NCBI GenBank assembly: GCA_001798135.1
Contig: MGRJ01000010.1
Coordinates: 1 to 40,028, forward strand
Length of the DNA: 40,028 nt
Reading direction: 5' to 3'
Origin: Deltaproteobacteria bacterium RIFCSPHIGHO2_02_FULL_40_28
GTDB taxonomy: Bacteria > UBA10199 > 2-12-FULL-40-28
In this document: positions 32,352 to 39,207 of the stretch, piece by piece
Layout of the letters: the number at the start of each line of letters is the position of its first letter
Numbering within the stretch: the first letter of the stretch is position 1
Notes under the pieces: generated by a model
What the model saw: the letters and a program-made list of their open reading frames with translations, nothing else
The model's database searches: none
Told to the model about the DNA's origin: nothing
Program-made: the position numbers and the translations under genes

Positions 32352-32699
32352 TTAAAAGGTTTCATCAACCTTGATGTGATCGAGTATTTTTTCGACTTCT
32401 ACACCTAAATCAACTTCACCCATCACATCAGAGTAATCGTCATTAGCGCAGTATTCGTCAGCCCGTTCTTGAAAACGGGAGGCATGTTTTAAATCGTGCT
32501 TAATGGTTTCTACATAGCTATCGGGATGCTTTTTCATGATATGCTCAACATACTTGTTGAGATTTTCAGCAGCTTTTTTCTTTTGTTGTTCGCGGATTTT
32601 TTTCCAGTTTTTAAGGTAGTGAAGACGGCAGTAGCCAAGGGTGGTTCCCACATTACGACAATCCTTCATTTTACAAAGCTTCAGTGCTTTTTTGGCCAT
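32352..32699 (-). CDS. Small Cys/His protein upstream of miaB (115 aa)
   Basis: No named family. The N-terminus carries CKMKDC (C9, C14) and GYCRLHY (C24, H27), a C-x4-C-x9-C-x2-H arrangement like the small zinc-binding motif of some phage-type and HNH-associated proteins. A Lys-rich helix (KNWKKIREQQKKKAAENLNKYVEHIMKKH) follows, then an acidic C-terminal helix. The basic helix suggests nucleic-acid contact. It ends 6 bp before miaB and is likely cotranscribed, so a tRNA- or RNA-related role is possible but unproven. CTTTTCTTAAC upstream of the ATG gives no obvious ribosome binding site. Confidence 0.65.
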   Translation of the reverse strand: MAKKALKLCKMKDCRNVGTTLGYCRLHYLKNWKKIREQQKKKAAENLNKYVEHIMKKHPDSYVETIKHDLKHASRFQERADEYCANDDYSDVMGEVDLGVEVEKILDHIKVDETF

Positions 32700-32798
32700 G
32701 TTAAGAAAAGGAGAAGACCTATCATATTAAGGACTTACAACCCTGCCCTCTATTCTTTGTAAAGGACAATTGAAAGATTGTCAAGGTTCTAAGCTTTA

Positions 32799-33728
32799 TT
32801 AGGCAGTGCCACTCTCTTTGCCACCCTTCACATCATTTTTTACTTCAACACCAACTTTGGCTGCTCCTTTTGCAGTTTCACCAGCAGTCATGGCAGCTTG
32901 TGCGTCTTGACCACGCTTACTAGATGCAGCGGTACTTAAAACACCACCGGCAATTCCTCCAGCGGCTTGGGTATAGGTAATACCTTTTTGAACTTTTTTA
33001 ACTGTTTTGGCGTTTTTAGCAAGTTTGGCTGCTTTTTCAGGACTAACTTCCTTTGCTTTATCAGCACTTTTAGCACCTTTGGTTGCATCAGCAACTTTTG
33101 TAGCGCCACCAGCATCTTCGGCGCCTTTAGCTCCCTTGGCAACGGCATCGGCCCCTTCGGCACCATCTGCCACAGCTTCGGCACCTTCAGCTCCTTGAGT
33201 TACTGTACCAGCACCCTCGGCACCATCAGCTACAGTACTTACTCCCTGAACTCCTTCGGTAACAGCATCAGCACCTTGGGCTCCTTCGGCAACTGTTCCT
33301 GCAGCTTCTGCACCTTCGGCTACAGTAGCAGCTGTTTCAGCACCTTCAGCCACGGTTTCAGCTGTTTCAGCAACTTTAGCCACGGTTTCAGCTGTTTCAG
33401 CAACTTCAACTACGGTTTCAGTAGTTTCAGCAACTTTAACAGCAGTGTCAGCACCTTTAATTGCAGTTGAAGTGCCTGTAGTTGCAGCACTTGCACCCGG
33501 CACCCAACAAAGGGCTAAAGAAGCTACATCAAGCGCCAAACAAGCACCTTGTGTTACATCGCCTGCAGTATCCAATTCGTTGGCAGCATTTTCATTTCCA
33601 GCCTCCCAGTCTTTATCCATTTGTACTTTTTGTTCGGCAGCACTTACCGTCACATCACGCTCATCTCTGGGTTGATCAACAGCAGTTTGATCACCACTAA
33701 TTGTTCTAATTGTTCCTGAATCGGCCAT
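32799..33728 (-). CDS. Decapeptide-repeat Ala/Val/Glu-rich protein (309 aa)
   Basis: No family recognised. A polar N-terminus (~1-58) is followed by a short hydrophobic stretch (~61-82, CLALDVASLALCW). Residues 91-200 consist of eleven contiguous 10-residue repeats with consensus E-(T/G)-A-x-(T/A)-V-A-(E/D)-G-A, plus a degenerate twelfth. Then come a Lys-rich part and a Gly/Ala hydrophobic segment (YTQAAGGIAGGVLSTAAS). There is no signal peptide. The ATG at 33728 is preceded by AAGGAGTTTTT. It lies 23 bp after the bilobed-hydrophobic gene, in the same direction, so both are probably read from the promoter at 34482-34510. Confidence 0.75.
   Translation of the reverse strand: MADSGTIRTISGDQTAVDQPRDERDVTVSAAEQKVQMDKDWEAGNENAANELDTAGDVTQGACLALDVASLALCWVPGASAATTGTSTAIKGADTAVKVAETTETVVEVAETAETVAKVAETAETVAEGAETAATVAEGAEAAGTVAEGAQGADAVTEGVQGVSTVADGAEGAGTVTQGAEGAEAVADGAEGADAVAKGAKGAEDAGGATKVADATKGAKSADKAKEVSPEKAAKLAKNAKTVKKVQKGITYTQAAGGIAGGVLSTAASSKRGQDAQAAMTAGETAKGAAKVGVEVKNDVKGGKESGTA
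33129..33458 (-). repeat. 30-bp coding tandem repeat (11 units)
   Basis: DNA counterpart of the decapeptide repeats (residues 91-200 of the 309-aa protein). Units vary at third positions and at several codons, so this is an old repeat under coding constraint rather than a fresh slippage array. It creates long spurious open frames on the other strand. Confidence 0.85.
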
Positions 33729-33751
33729 AAAAACTCCTTATTTAAAAATTT

Positions 33752-34465
33752 TTAAGAATTTAAATCTGACTCCACACTCACCACCCCCGCATCAGAAGGG
33801 GAACTATTTGCATCTTCGGGAGGGATTCCTTCTTCAGCTCCGCTGCCATTTTGTTCGGGCTGTAAAAGTTGTTCCTTCATAAAGGCATCATTTTGATCTT
33901 CTCCTTCAAAAACAGCCCGTCTTCCTGCGCTATTCTGTTCTTCTACTTCCCTTTGAGCCTCTTCTGCCTTAGTTCCCTTATCAATTTGATCCCCTCCAGC
34001 GATACCACAAATTGCGCTTATAATACCTAAAACAGCGGCGAGAGGGGGAATTTCAATGGCAATAATGGCTGCAATACCAAAACCTACTGCTACTCCTGTT
34101 AGGGCATAACCAGCATCTTTATTTCCAGATCCCGCAGCTTTAATACGATCTTCGGCACCTGCGTCTTCATCAGCCAATGTTTTTTCCTTGGCATCCACAG
34201 AACGAGTATCAGTCATCGTGGCTGCAATTTCATTTCCATCAACTTGCTCTATCCCCGTATCTTCGCTAGAATCTCCTCGAAGAGAATCAAGCTCGTCCCC
34301 ACCAGCCGTAGAAGCTGTACCTGCACTTAAGGCCTGATTTCTGGTAGCACGACCACTGGAACTAGAAGTGTAAGTAGAAGTACTTTGATTGGGGCTAGAC
34401 CCTTCAGAAGCACTACCAGTAGAACTCGTTCCATTTGTTGTTGTGCTATTTGCAGTTTCTACCAT
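33752..34465 (-). CDS. Ser/Thr-rich protein with bilobed hydrophobic hairpin (237 aa)
   Basis: Residues 1-~56 are mostly Ser, Thr, Gly and Asn. Residues ~56-117 are acidic and charged. Residues ~120-158 form two hydrophobic helices split by a turn (AGYALTGVAVGFGIAAIIAIEIPPLAAVLGIISAICGIAGG), and the tail is acidic. There is no Sec signal. This pattern resembles membrane-inserting substrates of specialised secretion systems (chlamydial Inc proteins, type III translocators) in composition only; no homology is claimed. I chose ATG 34465 over the in-frame GTG at 34477 because GAGGAGATTT just upstream is its ribosome binding site. Confidence 0.7.
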   Translation of the reverse strand: MVETANSTTTNGTSSTGSASEGSSPNQSTSTYTSSSSGRATRNQALSAGTASTAGGDELDSLRGDSSEDTGIEQVDGNEIAATMTDTRSVDAKEKTLADEDAGAEDRIKAAGSGNKDAGYALTGVAVGFGIAAIIAIEIPPLAAVLGIISAICGIAGGDQIDKGTKAEEAQREVEEQNSAGRRAVFEGEDQNDAFMKEQLLQPEQNGSGAEEGIPPEDANSSPSDAGVVSVESDLNS

Positions 34466-34481
34466 AAATCTCCTCACCCTT

Positions 34482-34510
34482 ATTCTCGGCTATCCACCCC
34501 CTAAAGTTTC
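34482..34510 (-). promoter_or_regulatory. Sigma-28-like promoter of the 237-aa/309-aa operon
   Basis: On the - strand: GAAACTTT (34510-34503), N12, GCCGAGAA (34490-34483). Against TAAAGTTT-N11-GCCGATAA this is 6 of 8 and 7 of 8, the best match in the window. The TTAGGGGGT between the boxes also resembles TTAAGGGGGT at 38117-38146. Confidence 0.55.
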
Positions 34511-34631
34511 TTCAGGGGTCTGTACCCCCCAATAATGAACGAAAAATACTTACTCCAATAGTAGCATGTCCGAAACAAATCCGAAATAGCTCTTTCATAT
34601 TTTTAACTATTTGATTTTATATGTCATTTTT

Positions 34632-34661
34632 TTGACTTTTTCAAAAAAAGATTGATATCTT
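34632..34661 (+). promoter_or_regulatory. Possible rpmB promoter
   Basis: TTGACT (34632-34637) with TATCTT (34656-34661) 18 bp downstream, 40 bp before the rpmB start. The -10 is a weak match. Confidence 0.3.
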
Positions 34662-34700
34662 TGGGTAATTGTTTTAAAAAGCTCACCTCTGGAGGCTTTT

Positions 34701-34988
34701 ATGGCTTATGCATGTGAACTAACAGGTAAAAGAAAACTAAAAGGACATCGAGTGTCTCATGCCAATAATAAAACCATTCATTATCAAATGCCCAACATTC
34801 AAGTGCGTACTTTTTTTCTGCCCGAACTTAAATCGAGAGTGCGAGTTAAAGTTTCTACATCAGCTTTAAGAACAGTAACTAAATTAGGAGGACTCTCTCT
34901 TTTTTTAGTAAAAGCAAATCCTACACAACTTTCAGTACGTCTTCAAAAAATTCGTTCCACACTTTTGCAAAAAGGTTTTAAAAATTAA
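34701..34988 (+). CDS. rpmB: 50S ribosomal protein L28 (bL28)
   Basis: A 95-aa ribosomal protein. YACELTGKRKLKGHRVSHANNKTIHYQMPNIQVRTFFLPELKSRVRVKVSTSALRTVTKLGG carries the L28 signature CxLTGK-x-SHANNKT near the start and the conserved V-x-VS-x-x-LRT segment. A C-terminal extension accounts for the length above E. coli's 78 aa. The start follows CTGGAGGCTTTT, a good ribosome binding site. rpmG does not follow as in E. coli; instead a lipoprotein phosphodiesterase gene begins 5 bp later. Confidence 0.93.
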   Translation: MAYACELTGKRKLKGHRVSHANNKTIHYQMPNIQVRTFFLPELKSRVRVKVSTSALRTVTKLGGLSLFLVKANPTQLSVRLQKIRSTLLQKGFKN

Positions 34989-34993
34989 GTGCT

Positions 34994-36379
34994 GTGAAAA
35001 ACCTGGGTGTCTTTTTTTTCTTTCTCCTCATCGGATGTTACCATCCCTCTGAAGTTGTTAATTTACCAAAAACAAATCTTGTTCATCCACGCACCTTATT
35101 TGTAGCCCTTGATGGAATTGATTATGAGCTTGTAAAAGAATTAAAAAACGAAGGTGCTTTTCAAATTTTTGAAAATCCCATTCCACTTATTTCCACCTTC
35201 CCTTCGGCAACCACCATTGGCTTTACAGGAATTTTCCAACCGTTAAACGTGGGAGCTGTTCCAGGTTACGAGTCTCGTTTTTACACTCCTGAAAAAAATA
35301 AAATTATGGGTGGAACACCCTTTGATGTTTACGACATTCCCATTCGTTATAAATATTACTTCGATGAGTTTCGCCATAAAATGTTTGAAAAAGCCATGAT
35401 GTATTCGCTTCCTGGCCTTGCGGCTAAAGGAGATCTCATTCGTACCAAAAAAGCTTTGTTTGCCTCCAACAAACCTATTGTGATGACTTATATAGGAGGA
35501 ACCGATGGCTTAGCCCATCTTTCAGGTCGCTTGCGAACTAAAAGATACCTTCGCTATTTTGATACTTATTTAACCAAACTCAAAAAAAAATATGAGGAAA
35601 AAAGAAACGAACCTCTTCGTATTATCGTCTATTCAGATCATGGATTTCATCATCAAAAACCCAAAACTGTCTCCAACGAGGAAATAAAAAAGAACCTCAA
35701 AAAAGTAGGACTCCATTTAGATACAAAACAAAAATCCCTTTATGAAATTATTACTGTTAAGTATGGCCTTCTCAGTTCTGGTGTGTTTTTCACACCAAAG
35801 GAAAATCGTAAGAGAGCGGCTTTGGCTGTTTGTGAGGTTAAAGGTATTGATCTTGTATTTTGGAATGATGAAAAAAATCATTCTATCTGGATGTGTAATT
35901 CTAGGGGAGAAAGCGCTCGTTTAGATTATCAATCTCAAAAAATATCTCGCTACGTAGTCCTTAAAGGAGATCCTCTTCACTACTTACCCCTTCTTAAAAA
36001 ACAAGGCTTGGGTCAATCGTGGATTTCTGAAAAAACCTGGCTCACCCTTACTAATCATCAAGAATATCCTGATGCTCCTTATCGTCTCTACGATGCTTTT
36101 TTTAATTTAGTGGAAAATAAGGCCGGTGTTATGTTTAGCACACAAAAAGATTATCAGTTTGGAAGTTTTGCAGCACGATTTGGAAGTCTTTTAAAACCAG
36201 GAGGACATAAGGGAACTCATGGCGGACTTTTTTGGGAAAGCTCAGCGGGAATTGCGATGGTAAGTAAAAATTCCCAAAAAAAATTACCCACCGTTTTACG
36301 ATACGATGAACTTTTTCCTTTTTTTATCCCAGAAGTTACAAATCATTTAAAAAATCACAAAATAAATTTTTTTCATTGA
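34994..36379 (+). CDS. Lipoprotein of the alkaline phosphatase/phosphodiesterase superfamily
   Basis: A 461-aa protein with GTG start. Residues 1-15 (MKNLGVFFFFLLIGC) form a lipoprotein signal with lipobox Cys15. The rest is a type I phosphodiesterase/nucleotide pyrophosphatase-like domain with metal ligands in the expected order: D40 (VALDG), a Thr nucleophile region at ~73 (PSATTIGFTG), TDGLAH at ~170-175, SDHGFHH at ~214-220 and GTHGG near ~407. All key residues are present, so it is probably an active periplasm-facing hydrolase or transferase. The substrate is unknown. It is likely cotranscribed with rpmB. Confidence 0.82.
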   Translation: MKNLGVFFFFLLIGCYHPSEVVNLPKTNLVHPRTLFVALDGIDYELVKELKNEGAFQIFENPIPLISTFPSATTIGFTGIFQPLNVGAVPGYESRFYTPEKNKIMGGTPFDVYDIPIRYKYYFDEFRHKMFEKAMMYSLPGLAAKGDLIRTKKALFASNKPIVMTYIGGTDGLAHLSGRLRTKRYLRYFDTYLTKLKKKYEEKRNEPLRIIVYSDHGFHHQKPKTVSNEEIKKNLKKVGLHLDTKQKSLYEIITVKYGLLSSGVFFTPKENRKRAALAVCEVKGIDLVFWNDEKNHSIWMCNSRGESARLDYQSQKISRYVVLKGDPLHYLPLLKKQGLGQSWISEKTWLTLTNHQEYPDAPYRLYDAFFNLVENKAGVMFSTQKDYQFGSFAARFGSLLKPGGHKGTHGGLFWESSAGIAMVSKNSQKKLPTVLRYDELFPFFIPEVTNHLKNHKINFFH

Positions 36380-36387
36380 AAAAAATG

Positions 36388-36459
36388 TGGCAGGGGGCGG
36401 AATTGAACCGCCGACCAAGGGCTTATGAGTCCCCTGCTCTACCCCTGAGCTACCCTGCC
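36388..36459 (-). tRNA. tRNA with CAU anticodon (Met elongator or Ile2)
   Basis: A 72-nt cloverleaf on the - strand: acceptor GGCAGGG/CCCTGCC with discriminator A, D-arm GCTC/GAGC, anticodon loop CTCATAA, T-arm GGCGG-TTCAATT-CCGCC. CCA is not encoded. The anticodon stem has an A-G mismatch at the loop end (31-39). CAU is shared by elongator Met and the lysidine-modified Ile2 species; the GGTC variable region and AGAGCAGGGGACTCATAA context do not decide between them. An initiator tRNA is excluded by the paired acceptor end. Confidence 0.93.
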
Positions 36460-36760
36460 AAATGCTTTAAGCAACCTCTGTGATTTTACCACCTCGGCCA
36501 GATTTAGCTTTTGCTAAATCTGCCCCCTTCGCTACCCTGCCAAATGCTTTAAGGGCTTGTTGAAAAATGTAGTTTTCCACTAATTCTGTCATTCCCGCGG
36601 AGGCGGGAATCCAGTCTTTTCAATAAGTTCTGGATCCCTGCCTTCGCAGGGATGACAGAGGAATGACATTCTTCAACAGACCCTTTAAGCAACCTCTGTG
36701 ATTTTACCACCTCGGCCAGATTTAGCTTTTGCTAAATCTGCCCCCTTCGCTACCCTGCCA
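36449..36760. repeat. Tandem 82-bp duplications starting inside the tRNA 5' end
   Basis: A unit beginning GCTACCCTGCCAAATGCTTT, whose first 11 bases are the 5' end of the tRNA gene, is repeated. Unit 1 is 36449-36530. Unit 2 starts at 36531, is interrupted by a MITE at 36554-36682, and resumes to 36748. A partial third start follows at 36749-36760. R1 (36465-36542) and R2 (36683-36760) are identical over 78 bp. Each unit contains an inner hairpin AGATTTAGC...GCTAAATCT. No gene is present in this 300-bp stretch. Confidence 0.85.
36554..36682. mobile_element. 129-bp MITE with 7-bp target-site duplication
   Basis: Terminal inverted repeats GGCTTGTTGAAAAATG and CATTCTTCAACAGACC (16 bp, three mismatches) are flanked by a perfect CTTTAAG direct repeat (36547-36553 and 36683-36689). 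The interior is the dispersed GTCATTCCCGC...GCGGGAATCC and GGATCCCTGCC...GGCAGG-type palindromes. There is no coding capacity. A degraded relative starts at 5849. Confidence 0.8.
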
Positions 36761-36761
36761 T

Positions 36762-37976
36762 TTAAAACGTTGGTTTGATGACCATAATCAAACTATCTTG
36801 TTTTTTAAGGGTATCCACATAACCCTTATCGCGCAAAAGAAAAGTTGCCAAAATTTCTTCGCTTCCATCATGATCCCAATCCACTAAGGTAAAATCGGTA
36901 ATGGCTCCATCAAAATGAACTGAACTCCAATTTTCTTGAAAACCATACCCTGTCCAAACCAGCCTTGCTAGAGAACTACTTCGAACAGAAGGAACAGCAC
37001 CTACAACGTTTTTAAGATACCCCTCATTTCTTGGAAGATAAACACATAATTCACTACGCGTGCGTAACAAGGATTTACTGGGCAGTTGAGGTCCCATAGA
37101 TACTCCCTCTTCAAAAGGCCTATTTTCTAAGAGAGGAAGTTGGCCTTTTCCTACAACTTCAAAGTGCAAAGGAACATAAAAACGATGATTGGTAACCTGA
37201 TTCATCATATCCTTCACGGGTAAGTTAAAATAAGTAACCCTGCCCCCATATTCTTGCCCGCTTTTCCAAGTAGACTTCCACTTTCCTTCCTGCATCTGGT
37301 AATGAACCAAAATACCCGTAGGACTTAAAGCTAAAAACCCATCTAATTTTTCAGTACTCTTGGGAAAACCCGACACATCATAAAGAGAAGGTTGCTCCCC
37401 CGCCCATTGCCCTGGAAGACGAATAGAATCTTGAGCAATAAGCTTTCCATTTTGCCCCTTCGGTGCTTGCCAAACCATGCGGAAAAAAGGCCCGCTAAAA
37501 TCCCCTGCACCAAGGCGGTTTTGTGATAATAAAATTTTTTCCCCATTCCATAAAACAACATTGAGATAAGCCGATAAATTGCCCTTCTCAAAATATTTTC
37601 CATCGGTCAAACTAACCACTAAAGAAGTAACCCTTCCCAGGTAAAAACCTGTCAGTAACACCTCATCTAAACCATCACCATCCACATCAAAGGCAGAAAC
37701 CTTCATCCATTGTGCTTTTGATTTATTGTTATATTCAAATGATTTAATAAGTGTTTCTTCGTGTTTTTCATAAAGAATCAAGCCATCGGGGTGAATTACC
37801 ACTAAATCATGGCGATTGGGCGTGATAAAATGGCCTAAAGTTAACCCAATAAGGGTTTTTGGGATACGGTCGGAAGACCAAAGGGTAGAAGGAAAATAGG
37901 CAAAACTCTCCCCTACTACCCCTAAAAAGGAGAAGAAAAATAGGAGGTTTAAAACAAAAATAGGCCTTTTAATCAT
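36762..37976 (-). CDS. Secreted FG-GAP/VCBS-like repeat protein (404 aa)
   Basis: A Sec signal peptide occupies ~1-26 (KRPIFVLNLLFFFSFLGVVGESFA). Two calcium-binding-type repeat loops, SAFDVDGDGLDEVLLTG at ~92-108 and LVDWDHDGSEEILATF near ~375, are typical of FG-GAP/VCBS propeller blades, and intervening strands (IGLTLGHFITPNRHDLVVIHPDGLILYE) fit a beta-propeller. It is probably periplasmic or surface exposed. I do not recognise a more specific function. The stop lies 2 bp from the 36683-36760 repeat. Confidence 0.72.
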   Translation of the reverse strand: MIKRPIFVLNLLFFFSFLGVVGESFAYFPSTLWSSDRIPKTLIGLTLGHFITPNRHDLVVIHPDGLILYEKHEETLIKSFEYNNKSKAQWMKVSAFDVDGDGLDEVLLTGFYLGRVTSLVVSLTDGKYFEKGNLSAYLNVVLWNGEKILLSQNRLGAGDFSGPFFRMVWQAPKGQNGKLIAQDSIRLPGQWAGEQPSLYDVSGFPKSTEKLDGFLALSPTGILVHYQMQEGKWKSTWKSGQEYGGRVTYFNLPVKDMMNQVTNHRFYVPLHFEVVGKGQLPLLENRPFEEGVSMGPQLPSKSLLRTRSELCVYLPRNEGYLKNVVGAVPSVRSSSLARLVWTGYGFQENWSSVHFDGAITDFTLVDWDHDGSEEILATFLLRDKGYVDTLKKQDSLIMVIKPTF

Positions 37977-38116
37977 AAAAACCCTGTAAAATCCTATGCT
38001 TCATACCAAATCCCTCCCAAATGAGCAAAAAAATAATCCTTTAGGCATAGAAAAAAAATATGCTAAAATAAATACTTAAGAACCCAAGGGTTATTTTGGG
38101 GGTTATAGACCTCAAA

Positions 38117-38146
38117 ACAACTTTAAGGGGGTTTGTATCCGATAAT
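38117..38146 (+). promoter_or_regulatory. Sigma-28-like promoter of the three-gene operon
   Basis: ACAACTTT (38117-38124), N13, TCCGATAA (38138-38145). Both boxes match those at 8610-8637. The stretch AACTTTAAGGGGGTTTG also resembles AACTTTAGGGGGTGG on the - strand at 34508. Confidence 0.5.
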
Positions 38147-38162
38147 TATCTTGGAGTAAAAG

Positions 38163-38774
38163 ATGGTAGACAATACACAAGCAACAACAGGAGCCCAAAC
38201 AGCGGGAAGCACAGAAGCTGCCCCAGATGATGGCAATCCCTATCCAGATGCCATGGAAAGCGATCCTTCAAACACAAGTCGCTCCATTATTGACAGCTTA
38301 AATACCTATGGCCGGGACATGAATAGTCCCGAAAATAGTGCTATTGCCAAACATATTTATGATCAAACTCCAGAAGGACAAATTGGAAATCAATTTTCAG
38401 AGGAAGGATTTTTTACCTACTACAGCGAAACCCACCCTACTGAACTCAAAGAAAGCGGGGCCGAAAGAGCCTCACAAAATCCTGATCTGGCTACCTTTGT
38501 TATTAATGGGGGTGAATGGTCTGATTTTGATCAAGCAAGTGCAGGTTACAATGTAGGTGATCCAGAGAAAGGCATTATGGATCCTGAAGGGGAATTGGTG
38601 GCCTACAGTGAATCGGAGGCTGAGTTAGAAATGCAAACCCTGGCTTTTAGTCAATCGGGTTCTGCTACAGTTGATGCAGCAAGTATGGAGGATGAAAGCA
38701 ACTCTGAAACCGAGGATCCCTATGGGGGTCTTATGAGTTCAGAATTTATGCCAACCAACCGAACGAAAGGATAA
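38163..38774 (+). CDS. Acidic Ser/Glu-rich hypothetical protein (203 aa)
   Basis: No family recognised. The protein is strongly acidic, lacks a signal peptide and transmembrane segments, and starts with a disordered Thr/Ala-rich stretch (VDNTQATTGAQTAGSTEAAPDD). The central region (~40-130) has some helix and aromatic content (SRSIIDSLNTYGRDM, GFFTYYSETHPTELKE, LATFVINGGEWSDF). Start 38163 follows CTTGGAGTAAAAG, an acceptable ribosome binding site. It is first in a tight operon (3-bp and 16-bp gaps). Its composition is like the other proteins behind the same promoter type. Confidence 0.65.
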   Translation: MVDNTQATTGAQTAGSTEAAPDDGNPYPDAMESDPSNTSRSIIDSLNTYGRDMNSPENSAIAKHIYDQTPEGQIGNQFSEEGFFTYYSETHPTELKESGAERASQNPDLATFVINGGEWSDFDQASAGYNVGDPEKGIMDPEGELVAYSESEAELEMQTLAFSQSGSATVDAASMEDESNSETEDPYGGLMSSEFMPTNRTKG

Positions 38775-38777
38775 ATT

Positions 38778-39191
38778 ATGGGTAGCGGTTATAATGAGTC
38801 TTACGTCACGGCCACCAGAGACCAGAGCACGGCCAATCAAGCGATTGCTGAAAATGCTGATGCAACCGATTATGATATTGCCAAGCTGCAATCTGATGCG
38901 GTTGTTCAGCAAGCCAAGTATGATTACATGGCCAGAATTTATGAGGCTGATAAAAACTATCAAATCCAGATGGAAGCTTTGCGTGTACGTGAAAAAGAAG
39001 CTGAATTGCAATTTAAGGTTGATTGGAAAAATGCTGAAAATGATAGTATTAGAGCAGAAGCTTCAATGCGAAGTGCCGATGCCGATTATCTTGAGGCCAC
39101 TGCAGAATTAACTGAGGCAGAAAGTGAAGCTGAAATTGATGCGCTGCAGGCAGCACCTTCTAGTTCGATGTCGGGGCATTGGTACGGATAA
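38778..39191 (+). CDS. Small helical Ala/Glu-rich protein (137 aa)
   Basis: No family recognised. After a polar N-terminus (MGSGYNESYVTATRDQSTA), residues ~20-125 form one long predicted amphipathic helix or coiled coil rich in Ala, Glu, Asp and Lys (IYEADKNYQIQMEALRVREKEAELQF and following). The end is GHWYG. There is no signal peptide. Size and helical layout are reminiscent of filament or needle-type subunits and chaperones, but that is composition only. It starts 3 bp after the preceding gene and shares its transcript. Confidence 0.65.
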   Translation: MGSGYNESYVTATRDQSTANQAIAENADATDYDIAKLQSDAVVQQAKYDYMARIYEADKNYQIQMEALRVREKEAELQFKVDWKNAENDSIRAEASMRSADADYLEATAELTEAESEAEIDALQAAPSSSMSGHWYG

Positions 39192-39207
39192 TTAAAGGGG
39201 GAAGGGC

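Noticed and set aside
32967-33470. A 167-aa Ser/Phe-rich open frame on the + strand, with others nearby
   Set aside because: It is antisense to the decapeptide-repeat gene; the 30-bp periodicity of that gene removes stops on the opposite strand. No ribosome binding site or domain.
36388-36459. Initiator tRNA-fMet
   Set aside because: The acceptor stem is fully paired at position 1-72 and the anticodon stem lacks the three G-C pairs of initiators on both sides.
36449-36760. An integrative-element attachment site at the tRNA
   Set aside because: The repeated tRNA piece is the 5' end rather than the 3' end usually used as att, and no integrase gene is nearby; tandem duplication explains it better.
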